Below are positions 1 through 8,493 of a stretch of 64,000 nucleotides of DNA, piece after piece. The DNA comes from Nioella halotolerans (lineage in GTDB: Bacteria > Pseudomonadota > Alphaproteobacteria > Rhodobacterales > Rhodobacteraceae), in the NCBI GenBank assembly GCA_003428585.1, contig QVQC01000055.1, positions 1 through 64,000 on the forward strand, read 5' to 3'. The notes beneath the pieces were generated by a model. That model was given only the letters and a program-made list of their open reading frames with translations, did no database searches and was not told the DNA's origin. Made by a program: the position numbers and the translations under genes. Position 1 is the first letter of the stretch, and each line of letters opens with the position of its first letter.

Positions 1-102
1 CTCGCGCAGGGCCATCAGCCCCGGCATCTCGGTTTCCGCAATGTCAAGTTCCTTGCGGCCGTAATCGGCAAGCGCGATATCCTTGATGATGTAGTCGGTC
101 AT
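1..102 (-). CDS. ahcY: Adenosylhomocysteinase, N-terminal fragment
   Basis: The first 34 residues are visible ([20 protein letters not shown] and following); the rest lies beyond the window edge. This N-terminus, with the [11 protein letters not shown] stretch, is characteristic of S-adenosylhomocysteine hydrolase, the cytosolic NAD-dependent enzyme that splits S-adenosylhomocysteine into adenosine and homocysteine after methylation reactions. An AGGGAG ribosome site sits upstream of the ATG at 102. In Rhodobacter the gene lies near the regA/senC locus, as it does here. The assignment rests only on the N-terminal sequence. Confidence 0.88.
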   Translation of the reverse strand, partial: MTDYIIKDIALADYGRKELDIAETEMPGLMALRE

Positions 103-252
103 GTCGGGGCTCCCTGAGCGTCGTTATCCATGGCTGGGGATCCCTTAGCAGGGTGCGACGGGGGCGGCAACGTGGTGCGATGCGTGGCGGTTTACGGGCC
201 GCGTGGCATTGCCTATGGGAAGGGTCTGACCGCAACCTGCCAAGAGCGAGAC

Positions 253-849
253 ATGACAAGGACACCCCCCCGTGCGTGGCAGCGGATGCTGTCGGGCCGC
301 CGGCTGGATCTGCTGGACCCGACCCCGGTGGATATCGAGATCGAGGACATCGCCCACGGGTTGGCCTTCGTGGCGCGCTGGAACGGGCAGACACGCGGCG
401 CATTCGCCTATTCGGTGGCTGAGCATTCGCTGCTGGTCGAACAGATCTTTGCCCGGATCGACCCGACTGCGCCGGTGAAGTGGCGGCTGGCGGCGCTGTT
501 GCACGATGCGCCGGAATACGTGATCGGCGACATGATCAGCCCGGTGAAGGCGGCGATCGGGCCGGAATACGGCGTGCTGGATGAGCGTCTGTCGGCGGCG
601 ATCCATTTGCGCTTCGGCCTGCCTGCGATGCTGCCCAAGACGGTGAAGGCGAAGATCAAGCGCGCCGACCGGGTGTCGGCCTGGCTGGAGGCGGTGCAAC
701 TGGCCGGCTTCGCGGAGCGCGAGGCCGACCGGTTTTTTGGTCGGCCCACGGCGCGGCTGACCGAGGGGCTGACGCTGCATTTGCGCCCCCCGGCCGAGGT
801 GCGGGCGGAGTTCACGGCCCGGCACGCGGATCTGATGGCCGGGGTCTGA
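253..849 (+). CDS. HD-domain phosphohydrolase (YfbR-like)
   Basis: A 198-residue soluble protein with an HD metal-dependent hydrolase core: YSVAEHS carries the first histidine, LLHDAPEYVIGDM the HD pair, and a later RADR segment a candidate distal aspartate. The order and spacing match HD-family hydrolases related to the nucleotidase YfbR, so a nucleotide or other phosphate monoester is the probable substrate, but the true substrate cannot be read from sequence. The ATG at 253 is chosen because the open frame extending upstream to 130 encodes low-complexity sequence unlike the family. It is divergent from ahcY and followed by a small gene on the opposite strand. Confidence 0.75.
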   Translation: MTRTPPRAWQRMLSGRRLDLLDPTPVDIEIEDIAHGLAFVARWNGQTRGAFAYSVAEHSLLVEQIFARIDPTAPVKWRLAALLHDAPEYVIGDMISPVKAAIGPEYGVLDERLSAAIHLRFGLPAMLPKTVKAKIKRADRVSAWLEAVQLAGFAEREADRFFGRPTARLTEGLTLHLRPPAEVRAEFTARHADLMAGV

Positions 850-856
850 CCCGGCC

Positions 857-1024
857 TTAGCGGAGATCGCCGCGCTTGGGCGCACCGCGCAGTCGGACGC
901 GGTCGGCCTCGTCCCGCGCGCGGTCGTTGCGGTAACCGCGGGCCTGCGCGCGCCAATGGTCTGGCGCGTCCCACGTGTCGAAGCGGGTGGCGGTGTTGAT
1001 GGTGCGGGAGAGAAGGTGGAACAT
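857..1024 (-). CDS. Small basic protein of unknown function (55 aa)
   Basis: A 55-residue open frame (begins MFHLLSRTINTATRFDTWDA) preceded by a strong AAAGGAG ribosome site about 9 nt before the ATG. The product is rich in Arg and Asp, has an aromatic N-terminal third (FDTWDAPDHW) and no membrane segment or signal peptide. It sits between the HD hydrolase (end to end) and a LysR gene. I do not recognise the family. The ribosome site, good codon use and the fact that it fills the gap exactly support a real gene. Confidence 0.6.
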   Translation of the reverse strand: MFHLLSRTINTATRFDTWDAPDHWRAQARGYRNDRARDEADRVRLRGAPKRGDLR

Positions 1025-1121
1025 GGGAGGTCTCCTTTCGTTTGCGATGCCCCGGTCATAGCGGGGTTGCGTCTGGCAAAGCGACTCAGCAATATCTCCC
1101 GTATGTAAGTGGAGCTTTCAT

Positions 1122-1997
1122 TTGGACTGGCGCGACATCCCTTCGCTTTCGGCGCTGCGGGCCTTTGAGGCGGCGGCGCGGTTGCAGAGTTTCTCCGCCG
1201 CGGCGCGGGAGCTGAACGTCACCCATGCCGCGATTGCCCAGCACGTGCGCGCACTGGAGGCGCATTTCGCCGTGACGCTTGTGGAACGGGAGGGGCGCGC
1301 GATGCGCCCCACGGCCGAGGGGCGGCAGCTTGCGCAGGATCTGGAGGACGGGTTCGGAACCATTGCCGCCGGGGTCCGGTCGGTGATGAACAGCAAGCGA
1401 CAGCGCCCGTTGCAGGTGACGATGACGCCGTCGTTTGCCGAGGCGTGGCTGATGCCGCGGATCGGCCAGTTCTGGGCGCAACACCCGGAGGTCGAGGTGG
1501 CGCTGATCCCCTCGGTCTCGCTGATCGACCTGCGCCGGGAGGGGTTCGACATGGCGATCCGCTTCGGCGCGGGCGACTGGCCGGGGCTGGAGGTGGAGCC
1601 GCTGGTGATGAGCCCCTTCGTCGTGATCGCCGCGCCGTCGCTTGCGAAGGGGCGCAGGCTGACGGAGATGGGGCCGCTCGACGGCTATCGCTGGTTCACC
1701 TCGGAGGCATCGCGCGAGCATTTCGTTTGGGGCCGCGCGGCGGGGCTGGACCTTGAGCGGCTGGGCTTCACGGAGCTACCCAACAACAGCCTTGCGCAGG
1801 CGGCGGTGCGGGCCGGGCACGGGCTGTCGATTCAGGCGCAGACGCTGGTGAAAAGCGACCTTGCCGAGGAGCGGCTGGTTGCGCTCCATACCGGGGAAAG
1901 CGGCGGGCTGGGCTACCACATGGTGACGCAGAAGGGCGTGCGCCCGGCGCCGCTGGCGGCGTTCATGACATGGCTGCGGCGCGCGGCGAAAGAGTAG
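1122..1997 (+). CDS. LysR-family transcriptional regulator (GcvA-like)
   Basis: A 291-residue LysR-type regulator. Residues 5-65 form the winged helix-turn-helix (LSALRAFEAAARLQSFSAAA, then HVRALEAHF), followed by a linker helix and a periplasmic-binding-protein-like effector domain. The PSLSALRAFEAAARLQSFS opening and the FDMAIRFGAGDWPGL segment resemble the GcvA branch. The start is a TTG at 1122 preceded by GGAG; no in-frame ATG fits the family. Neighbouring genes do not reveal an obvious target operon and the effector is unknown. A short GC-rich hairpin (1997-2016) follows the stop. Confidence 0.82.
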   Translation: MDWRDIPSLSALRAFEAAARLQSFSAAARELNVTHAAIAQHVRALEAHFAVTLVEREGRAMRPTAEGRQLAQDLEDGFGTIAAGVRSVMNSKRQRPLQVTMTPSFAEAWLMPRIGQFWAQHPEVEVALIPSVSLIDLRREGFDMAIRFGAGDWPGLEVEPLVMSPFVVIAAPSLAKGRRLTEMGPLDGYRWFTSEASREHFVWGRAAGLDLERLGFTELPNNSLAQAAVRAGHGLSIQAQTLVKSDLAEERLVALHTGESGGLGYHMVTQKGVRPAPLAAFMTWLRRAAKE

Positions 1998-2042
1998 GGC
2001 GCCGCAACTGGCGCCCGCAAAACGGGCCCTCGTGGCGCGGGG

Positions 2043-2537
2043 TCAGCGGAAGAAGCACTGGATGCCCGACCAGACATGCGTTATTTCCGGGCCACCGTCC
2101 TCGACCAGCGCCCAGACGCCGTCGATCTCGAATTCGCGGCCCAGCGTCGTCTCCGTCATCGTCACCCCCGACGGCGGGGGGGTGCCAGCCTCCAGCCCGC
2201 CCGCGGCGGTGAGGCCCGGCTCGACGAGCGCCCAGCCGCGGAAATCGCCGTCGACGAAATTCAGCATCAGGGCGTCGTCCCAATAGGCGGTCGTGACCGG
2301 CCCGGCGCCGCATTCCTCGATGGTGCCGATATCGGCCGGGTCGGAGCCTAGCAGGCGCGACACCGTCTCGATCACGCCCGCCTGCGCGCGGCCGAAGTCA
2401 ATGCGCAGATCTGTGCCGGCCGGTTGCAGCCCGGCCGCGTCCGGGGTCAGGCCCGTGGGCGCCGGGTCGGCCGGGCGCAAATCCGCCGCGGAACAGGCCG
2501 ACAGGGCGAGGGCGAGGAGGATGAACAGGGCACGCAT
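2043..2537 (-). CDS. Putative lipoprotein in the senC-regA operon
   Basis: A 164-residue protein starting MRALFILLALALSACSAADL: a signal peptide ending in a lipobox (LSAC), so predicted to be lipid-anchored. The mature part has two cysteines (EECGAG and IQCFF near the C-terminus) and no recognised domain. Its ATG overlaps the regA stop codon (TGATG), implying translational coupling and co-transcription with regA. In Rhodobacter capsulatus the gene following regA is the light regulator hvrA; here this lipoprotein occupies that place. Function is unknown; a role in redox or envelope sensing is only suggested by context. Confidence 0.7.
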   Translation of the reverse strand: MRALFILLALALSACSAADLRPADPAPTGLTPDAAGLQPAGTDLRIDFGRAQAGVIETVSRLLGSDPADIGTIEECGAGPVTTAYWDDALMLNFVDGDFRGWALVEPGLTAAGGLEAGTPPPSGVTMTETTLGREFEIDGVWALVEDGGPEITHVWSGIQCFFR

Positions 2538-3094
2538 CAGCGTGGGCTTCGCTTGGCGAGGATGCGTTGCAGGGTGCGCCGGTGCATGTTGAGGCGCCGC
2601 GCGGTTTCGCTCACGTTCCGGTCGCACAATTCGTAGACGCGCTGGATATGTTCCCAGCGAACGCGGTCGGCGCTCATCGGGTTTTCCGGCGGCGGCGGCA
2701 TGTCGTCGCTGTCGACCAGCAGGGCGGCGGTGATGTCGTTGGCGTCGGCGGGTTTCGACAGGTAATCGGTGGCGCCGATCTTGACCGCGGCCACGGCGGT
2801 GGCAATCGCGCCGTAGCCGGTCAGCACCACGATCCGCGCATCGGGCCGCTTTTCTCGCAGGAGTTCCACCACGTCGAGACCGTTGCCGTCTTCCAGCCTG
2901 AGGTCGACCACCGCGTAGGCTGGCGGGCGGGCGGTTGCAATGGCCTTGCCGCCGGCGACGGAGTCGGTCGCCTCCACTTCGAAGCCACGCTTTTCCATCG
3001 CCCGTTCAAGGCGCCGCAGGAACGACTCGTCGTCATCGACGAGCAGCAGGGATTTATCGGGTCCGATGTCGCGCTGATTGCGTTCCGTGGCCAT
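2537..3094 (-). CDS. regA: Redox response regulator RegA/PrrA/ActR
   Basis: The response regulator partner of RegB, 185 residues, close to the 184 typical of the family. Residues 15-130 form the receiver domain with the acidic pocket (LLLVDDDE) and the phospho-acceptor Asp64 in AVVDLRLEDG; a proline run (MPPPPENP) links it to a C-terminal Fis-type helix-turn-helix (VSETARRLNMHRRTLQRIL). The family controls photosynthesis, respiration, CO2 and nitrogen fixation genes in response to redox state. The ATG at 3094 gives the family length; an upstream in-frame extension to 3154 looks non-coding. It lies 92 nt downstream of senC and overlaps the next gene by one base. Confidence 0.95.
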   Translation of the reverse strand: MATERNQRDIGPDKSLLLVDDDESFLRRLERAMEKRGFEVEATDSVAGGKAIATARPPAYAVVDLRLEDGNGLDVVELLREKRPDARIVVLTGYGAIATAVAAVKIGATDYLSKPADANDITAALLVDSDDMPPPPENPMSADRVRWEHIQRVYELCDRNVSETARRLNMHRRTLQRILAKRSPR

Positions 3095-3186
3095 GCGGCA
3101 TGTCCTCCTCGCGTGCGTTTTCCCGTCATACGCGCAAACAGTCGGAAGGGTCAATTAGCGCTCGGAGGTTCGGCGGCGAGGCCGGG

Positions 3187-3822
3187 TCAGGACGCGGCAT
3201 CCGCGAAACAGGCCACGCGGTCGGCCATTTCCTCGGGCGAGGTGTCGCGGCGGAAGAATTCGACGAAGCCGTGCTCGGGCAGGACGAGGTAGGTGAAGGT
3301 GGAATGATCGACGAGGTAGAAGCCGTCGTCGCCTTCCTCCTGAACGTTGAAATAGGTGCGGTAGGCTTGCGAGGCGGCGGTGGTCTGTTCGACCGATCCG
3401 GTCAGCCCGATCATGCGCGGATGCATGTTGTCGGTGAAATCGGCCAGCACTTCGGGCGTGTCGCGTTCGGGGTCGATGGAGATGAAGATCGGGGTGACCA
3501 TGCGGCCACGTTCTTCAAGGATCTCGACCGCGATGGCGTTCCGCGCATTGTCGAGCGGGCAGACATCGGGGCAGAAGGTATACCCGAAATAGAGCAGCGA
3601 GGGCTGGGTGATCACGTCCGCGTCGGTCACCGTTTCGCCGGTTTCCGAGACCAGTTCGAACGGGCCGCCGATATCGCCGGGGCCGCCGGCAACGCGGCTG
3701 GCGCGGCATTCCGCGAACTGGTCCTCGCCCTGACTCTCGCGGCCCAGCAGGATCGACAAGCCGATGCCCCCCAGAAGGGCAGCGGTCAGGGCAAGCGCGC
3801 TGATGGCATAGATGCGTTTCAT
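3187..3822 (-). CDS. senC: SCO1/SenC copper chaperone
   Basis: A 211-residue thioredoxin-fold protein anchored by one N-terminal membrane helix (residues 5-27), facing the periplasm. It carries the copper-binding CxxxC motif (Cys84-Pro-Asp-Val-Cys88) and the distal His173 (VDHSTF), all needed for copper delivery to cytochrome oxidase in the SCO1 family. In Rhodobacter, SenC/PrrC lies between the divergent regB and regA, as here, and has been linked to redox signalling. It heads the minus-strand operon senC-regA-lipoprotein; the 136-nt gap to regB should hold divergent promoters. Confidence 0.95.
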   Translation of the reverse strand: MKRIYAISALALTAALLGGIGLSILLGRESQGEDQFAECRASRVAGGPGDIGGPFELVSETGETVTDADVITQPSLLYFGYTFCPDVCPLDNARNAIAVEILEERGRMVTPIFISIDPERDTPEVLADFTDNMHPRMIGLTGSVEQTTAASQAYRTYFNVQEEGDDGFYLVDHSTFTYLVLPEHGFVEFFRRDTSPEEMADRVACFADAAS

Positions 3823-3958
3823 GATCCGGTTTCCCCCGATGGTGACTGGCGGTGTGATCGCCGGATTTTATCTGGTCTTCAATGCGTCTCTGCGCAACTG
3901 TGACCAAACGCCCAAGGTCACCAGACACGCCCGCGAAAGCCAGAGGATCCGCCCCGCC

Positions 3959-5365
3959 ATGGCCCATGCTGCCGACCCGCCCCGAAGCCTGCTGTTCCAT
4001 GACATGCGCAGCGACTGGGTGCGCCTGCGCACCCTGCTGGTGCTGCGCTGGTTGGCGATCCTTGGCCAGACCGTGACCGTGGTGGTTGCGAGTTTCGTGC
4101 TGGGCATGCGGATAGAGCTTGGCCTGTGCTTTCTGGCCATCGGGTCGTCGGTTCTGTCGAACATGATCGCAATGACGGTGTTCCCGCCGAACCAGCGGCT
4201 GCATGACTGGGACGCGATGCTGACGCTGCTGTTCGACCTGACGCAACTGGCCTTCCTGCTGTTCCTGACCGGCGGGCTGAGCAACCCCTTCGCGCTGTTG
4301 ATCCTTGCGCCGGTGACGATTTCGGCCTCGGCGCTGACGCTGCGGTCCACCGTGATCCTCGGGGCGGCCGCGGTGATGCTGATTTCACTGGTCGGCTACC
4401 AGAACGTGCCGCTGCGCATGGCCGACGGGACGGTAATCGAACTGCCGCTGCTGTTCCGGGTCGGGTTCTGGGTGGCGATCGTGATCGGCATCGTCTTCCT
4501 GTCGCTCTACGCCCGGCGGGTGACCAAGGAAATCCACACCATGAGCCAAGCCCTGCTGGCCACGCAGGCGGCGCTGGCCCGCGAACAGAAGCTGACCGAC
4601 CTGGGCGGGGTGGTCGCGGCGGCGGCGCATGAACTGGGCACCCCGCTGGCCACGATCAAGCTGGTCTCGACCGAACTGGCCGAGGAACTGGCGGATCACC
4701 CCGACCTTGCCGAGGATGCCCGGCTGATCCGCCAGCAGGCCGAGCGTTGCCGCGACATCATGCGCGACATGGGCCGCGCCGGGAAGGACGATCTGCACAT
4801 GCGCGCCGCCCCGCTGGGCGCTGTCGTGCGCGAGGCGGCGGAGCCGCATATGGGCCGTGGACCCTGCGTGCATCTGGAATTCGAGCCGCTGGAAGGCGGG
4901 CCAGAGGCGCAGCCGGTGATCCACCGCCGGCCCGAGATCATCCACGGGCTGCGCAACCTCGTGCAGAACGCGGTGGATTTCGCCGAAAAGACCGTCTGGA
5001 TCGAGGGCCGCTGGGATGGCGACATCATCCACCTGCGGCTGACGGATGACGGGCCGGGATACCCGCCCGACCTGCTGGGCCGGTTGGGCGACCCGTTCCT
5101 GCGCCGCCGCAAATCCGAGCGGGAGGCGGCGCAGCGCCCGGAATACGAAGGCATGGGGCTGGGCCTGTTCATCGCGAAGACGCTGCTGGAACGTTCCGGC
5201 GCGACGGTGCGCTTCAGCAACGCCACCGATCCCTTCCTGCTGGACGAGGACAGCGGCACACGGCGCGGCGCGATGGTCGAGGTCGCGTGGCCCGCCGCGC
5301 ACCTGCAATTGGACGAAAATGAGGCGAAAGCGCCACTCGGCGAAAATCGGCAGATTTCCGCTTAA
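3959..5365 (+). CDS. regB: Redox sensor histidine kinase RegB/PrrB/ActS
   Basis: A 468-residue membrane histidine kinase. About six transmembrane helices fill residues 20-190, including the ubiquinone-site motif GGLSNPFALLILAP. The dimerisation helix carries the H-box AHELGTPLATIKLV with phospho-acceptor His224; the redox-active cysteine of RegB is present as Cys264 (QAERCRDIMRDMG). N and G boxes (LRNLVQNAVDFA, DDGPGYP, GMGLGLFIAKTLLERS) form the ATPase domain. Thus quinone and thiol sensing residues are both kept. The ATG at 3959 is chosen over upstream in-frame codons because the family has a short N-terminus. It is divergent from senC-regA, the standard arrangement. Confidence 0.96.
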   Translation: MAHAADPPRSLLFHDMRSDWVRLRTLLVLRWLAILGQTVTVVVASFVLGMRIELGLCFLAIGSSVLSNMIAMTVFPPNQRLHDWDAMLTLLFDLTQLAFLLFLTGGLSNPFALLILAPVTISASALTLRSTVILGAAAVMLISLVGYQNVPLRMADGTVIELPLLFRVGFWVAIVIGIVFLSLYARRVTKEIHTMSQALLATQAALAREQKLTDLGGVVAAAAHELGTPLATIKLVSTELAEELADHPDLAEDARLIRQQAERCRDIMRDMGRAGKDDLHMRAAPLGAVVREAAEPHMGRGPCVHLEFEPLEGGPEAQPVIHRRPEIIHGLRNLVQNAVDFAEKTVWIEGRWDGDIIHLRLTDDGPGYPPDLLGRLGDPFLRRRKSEREAAQRPEYEGMGLGLFIAKTLLERSGATVRFSNATDPFLLDEDSGTRRGAMVEVAWPAAHLQLDENEAKAPLGENRQISA

Positions 5366-5422
5366 CATCTTCTTAACCATTATCCAGTTGAGTTTCCTTG
5401 GACATTTCGTTCTGGGGGCCTC

Positions 5423-7030
5423 ATGGAACTGACTGATCCTGCGACGATCCTTCTGCTTGTCGGTATCAGCCTCGCGGCGGGGGGCTTTTCCGTTTTCTTC
5501 GCGACCGTGCTGGCGCGCCGGGGCCGGGAGCCGTCGCACGTGCTTTTGCGCGGCTTCGACTTGCCGCGCAGCTACGCGTTCCGCGATGACTACCTTGTCA
5601 GCGACGTCACCGAGACCGATCCGTTGCTGTCCGATCCCGCAGACCGCGTCGCGGCGTGGGGGGAGTTGCGCGAAAGCCTTGGCGCGCTCAACCCCGACGC
5701 GCCGGACCGGCTGGATGCGCTGCGCCGTGACGCCAGCAGCTTCGTCCTGATCGGGCGCATCGGCGATGACGAACTGTCGTTGTCCGGGCGCCGCGCGCAG
5801 GGGCGCTGCGTTGTCACCGTCGCCTCGCTGGAACCGGGACGCGACCGGCGGATGATCGACCGGGCCGGGCTGGACGCGCTGGAGGAGGAGGCGGACCTGC
5901 TGCGACGGGGCCTTGAGTCCACACGCGACCTTCTGTGGAAGGAGGACGAGACCGGGCAGATCATCTGGGCCAACCGCGCCTATTTCGATCTCGTGGCGCA
6001 AGCCGGCGAGAAGGCGGACCGCCTTGTCTGGCCGATCCGCAAGCTGTTCTCGGAGCTTGCCGTGCCGGATGCCGCCGCAACGGGCGAACCGGTGCAACGC
6101 CTGTCGCTGGACGCTGCCAATGAAACCGCACCGATCTGGTTCGCGATTGCGTCGCAGCCTCACGGGCAGGGGCGGCTTTTCTCCGGCCAGCGGATCGACC
6201 GGCTGGTTGCGGCCGAAACCGCGCTGCGCGATTTCGTGCAGACCTTGTCGCGCACCTTCGCGCACCTGCCCATCGGGCTTGCGATCTTCGACAAGCGGCG
6301 CGAACTGGTTCTGTTCAACCCGGCGCTGGTGGCGCTTTCGACCCTGCCGGGCGACTGGCTGTCGGCGCGGCCCGATCTCTTCGCCTTCCTCGACCGCCTG
6401 CGAGAGGCGCAGCGCATGCCGGAGCCCAAGGATTACCAGGCCTGGCGCGCCAGCCTCGCCGACCTTGAACAGGCGGCGCGCGATGGCACCTACCAGGAAA
6501 TGTGGACGCTGCCCGACGGGCAGACCTTCCGGGTGATCGGGCGGCCACATGCCGATGGCGCCGTCGCCTTCCTGTTCGAGGATATCAGCCAGGAGGTGAC
6601 GCTGACACGCAAGTTCCGTGGCGATCTCGACCTCTACCAATCGGTGATGGAGGCCAGTTCCGAGGCGATGTGCATCTTCACACGCGACGGGCGCTTGACC
6701 TTCTGCAATTCCGCCGCCGACGCGCTTTGGCCCGGCATGGCCGCGGCGGGCACGATCGCCGAGGCCAGCCGCTACTGGCAGGAGGCGTGCGATCCGACCC
6801 CGCTCTGGGGGGAGATCCGCGATTTCGTCGGCGGCTATACGGAGCGCAGCGCGTGGTCCGAACGGGTGCTTTTGCCGGACGGGTGCAGCCTTGTGTGCCG
6901 CATTGCGCCGCTCAAGGGCGGGGCGAGCCTCGTTGCCTTTCTCGAACAGCAGGCGGTCACGCTGCCAAAGCGCGCCGACCGCGAGGCCGGGCGCGGGCGC
7001 AAGGCACCGGGGCTGGTTTCGGCGCGTTAA
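5423..7030 (+). CDS. Membrane-anchored multi-PAS protein without kinase domain
   Basis: A 535-residue protein with one N-terminal membrane helix (about residues 6-29, TILLLVGISLAAGGFSVFFA), then PAS-like segments around residues 165-215 (LWKEDETGQIIWANRAYFDL), 265-390 (GLAIFDKRRELVLFNPAL ... FLFEDISQEV) and 405-440 (AMCIFTRDGRLTFCN). The tandem resembles the sensory half of DivL-like kinases, but there is no H-box or ATPase domain before the stop. It lies 57 nt after regB and before tsaE, and could share the regB transcript. Ligand, partner and output are unknown; a modulatory role near the redox kinase is inference only. Confidence 0.72.
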   Translation: MELTDPATILLLVGISLAAGGFSVFFATVLARRGREPSHVLLRGFDLPRSYAFRDDYLVSDVTETDPLLSDPADRVAAWGELRESLGALNPDAPDRLDALRRDASSFVLIGRIGDDELSLSGRRAQGRCVVTVASLEPGRDRRMIDRAGLDALEEEADLLRRGLESTRDLLWKEDETGQIIWANRAYFDLVAQAGEKADRLVWPIRKLFSELAVPDAAATGEPVQRLSLDAANETAPIWFAIASQPHGQGRLFSGQRIDRLVAAETALRDFVQTLSRTFAHLPIGLAIFDKRRELVLFNPALVALSTLPGDWLSARPDLFAFLDRLREAQRMPEPKDYQAWRASLADLEQAARDGTYQEMWTLPDGQTFRVIGRPHADGAVAFLFEDISQEVTLTRKFRGDLDLYQSVMEASSEAMCIFTRDGRLTFCNSAADALWPGMAAAGTIAEASRYWQEACDPTPLWGEIRDFVGGYTERSAWSERVLLPDGCSLVCRIAPLKGGASLVAFLEQQAVTLPKRADREAGRGRKAPGLVSAR

Positions 7031-7078
7031 AACACGCGGGCGGTTGCGGCTGGTGGCGGGCCGGGTAAACTCGCGCCC

Positions 7079-7573
7079 ATGCCCGAGACCTCCCGCCCCG
7101 TGCTGACCGACCTGCGCCTGCCTTCGCCCGAGGCGACCGCCGCGTTCGCCGCGCGGCTGTCGGACCGGGTCGGGCCGGGCGACCTGCTGTGCCTCGACGG
7201 CGATCTCGGCGCCGGCAAGACCCATTTCGCGCGCGCGCTGATCCAGCACCGGCAGGCCGCGCCGGAGGATGTGCCGTCGCCAAGCTTTACCCTCGTGCAG
7301 ACCTACGACACCCCCGATGGCGAGGTCTGGCATGCCGATCTCTACCGCCTGAGCGACGCTTGGGAGGTCGATGAACTTGGCCTTGCCGACGCGTTCGACG
7401 CGGCGCTGTGCCTTGTCGAATGGCCCGACCGGATGGCCCCGGACCTGCCCGACCGGGCGCTCTGGATCAGCCTGAGGATGGTGCCGGACGACGCGGAGGC
7501 ACGGGACTTGACGCTCTCCACCCTGCGCCCCGACTTCTGGGCCGGGCGGCTGGCCGGGCTGGGCGCGGCATGA
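7079..7573 (+). CDS. tsaE: tRNA threonylcarbamoyladenosine biosynthesis ATPase TsaE
   Basis: A 164-residue P-loop ATPase with Walker A GDLGAGKTHF (residues 41-50), the PSPSFTLVQTY segment and HADLYRL, all standard for TsaE. It works with TsaB and TsaD to attach threonylcarbamoyl to A37 of tRNAs that read ANN codons. It begins the tight plus-strand run tsaE-amgK-murU-addB-addA: its TGA overlaps the ATG of amgK (ATGA). This order is common in alphaproteobacteria. Length is normal. Confidence 0.94.
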   Translation: MPETSRPVLTDLRLPSPEATAAFAARLSDRVGPGDLLCLDGDLGAGKTHFARALIQHRQAAPEDVPSPSFTLVQTYDTPDGEVWHADLYRLSDAWEVDELGLADAFDAALCLVEWPDRMAPDLPDRALWISLRMVPDDAEARDLTLSTLRPDFWAGRLAGLGAA

Positions 7574-8493
7574 CGGGGTCGCAAGAGGCGTTTCTTGCCG
7601 CGAATGGCTGGGCGGGCGCGACGGCGGTGCCGCTGGCCGGCGATGCCTCCGCCCGCGTCTACACGCGGCTGCGGCTGGGGCCGGCGCGGGCCATCCTGAT
7701 GCGTGCGCCGCCCGCGGACTGCGCCGCCTTCGATGCGTTCGTGACCAACGCCGCGCGTCTGCGCGCTCTGGGCCTCTCGGCCCCCGAGGTGCTGGCTACC
7801 GCGCCCGGCAGCGGCCTGATGCTGCTGGAAGACCTTGGTGATACCGGCTTTCACCGGCTGGCGGCGGATCTGCACGAGGCGAGCCTTGCCGCCACGGATG
7901 TGCTGGTTCACCTCGCGCGCCATGCGCCGGGCTGGGGCCTGCCCGCGCTGACCCCGGCGGAGATGGCCGAAATGACCCGCATCGCCCTGCCGGCGGGCGC
8001 ACAGGCCGAGGCCGCGTTCGCCGCGATGGCAGGCGTGTTCGGCACCCTGTTCTCCGCCCCCCTCGTGCCCGCGCTGCGCGATGTCCATGCCGAGAACCTG
8101 ATCTGGCTGCCGGACCGCGCGGGGCTGGCGCGGGTCGGCCTGCTGGATTTCCAGGACGCGGTGCTGGCGCCGCCGGGCTATGACCTCGTCTCCTACATCC
8201 ATGACGCGCGCCGCGACGTGGACCCCGAAATCGCCGGCGCCATGACCGCGCGTTACGTGGCCGCGCTCGGCCTCGACCCGGCCCGCTTCGCCGCCGAGGC
8301 CGCCGCCCTGTCGCTGCAACGCAACCTGCGCATCCTCGGCGTGTTTCGCCGCCTTGCGCGGGTGCGGGGCAAGCCCGCCTACCTTGCCCATCTGCCGCGG
8401 GTCTTCGGCCATGTCGAGGACGCGCTGGCGCACCCCGCGCTGGGCGACCTGCGCCGCGCGCTCGCCCCGCTGATGGACAGGATCGCGCCATGA
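7570..8493 (+). CDS. amgK: N-acetylmuramate/N-acetylglucosamine anomeric kinase AmgK
   Basis: A 307-residue aminoglycoside-phosphotransferase-fold kinase. The catalytic loop is LRDVHAENLIWL (Asp171, His173, Asn176) and the metal-binding motif is LLDFQDA (Asp193). The FQDAVLAPPGYDLVS stretch is characteristic of AmgK. The enzyme phosphorylates MurNAc and GlcNAc at C1, feeding peptidoglycan recycling and bypassing de novo UDP-MurNAc synthesis (known from Pseudomonas). The pairing with murU immediately downstream (ATGA overlap) strongly supports this over a generic phosphotransferase. It also overlaps tsaE by 4 nt. Confidence 0.87.
   Translation: MTGSQEAFLAANGWAGATAVPLAGDASARVYTRLRLGPARAILMRAPPADCAAFDAFVTNAARLRALGLSAPEVLATAPGSGLMLLEDLGDTGFHRLAADLHEASLAATDVLVHLARHAPGWGLPALTPAEMAEMTRIALPAGAQAEAAFAAMAGVFGTLFSAPLVPALRDVHAENLIWLPDRAGLARVGLLDFQDAVLAPPGYDLVSYIHDARRDVDPEIAGAMTARYVAALGLDPARFAAEAAALSLQRNLRILGVFRRLARVRGKPAYLAHLPRVFGHVEDALAHPALGDLRRALAPLMDRIAP

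Noticed and set aside
1..252. S-adenosylhomocysteine riboswitch before ahcY
   Set aside because: The 150-nt leader does not show the conserved core I would expect; nothing convincing was found.
1997..2016. Terminator after the LysR gene
   Set aside because: A 7-bp GC stem is present but there is no T tract on either strand, so it is not called as a terminator.
4385..7333. A 982-codon minus-strand frame
   Set aside because: It covers regB, the PAS gene and tsaE on the opposite strand and its product has no recognisable domain.
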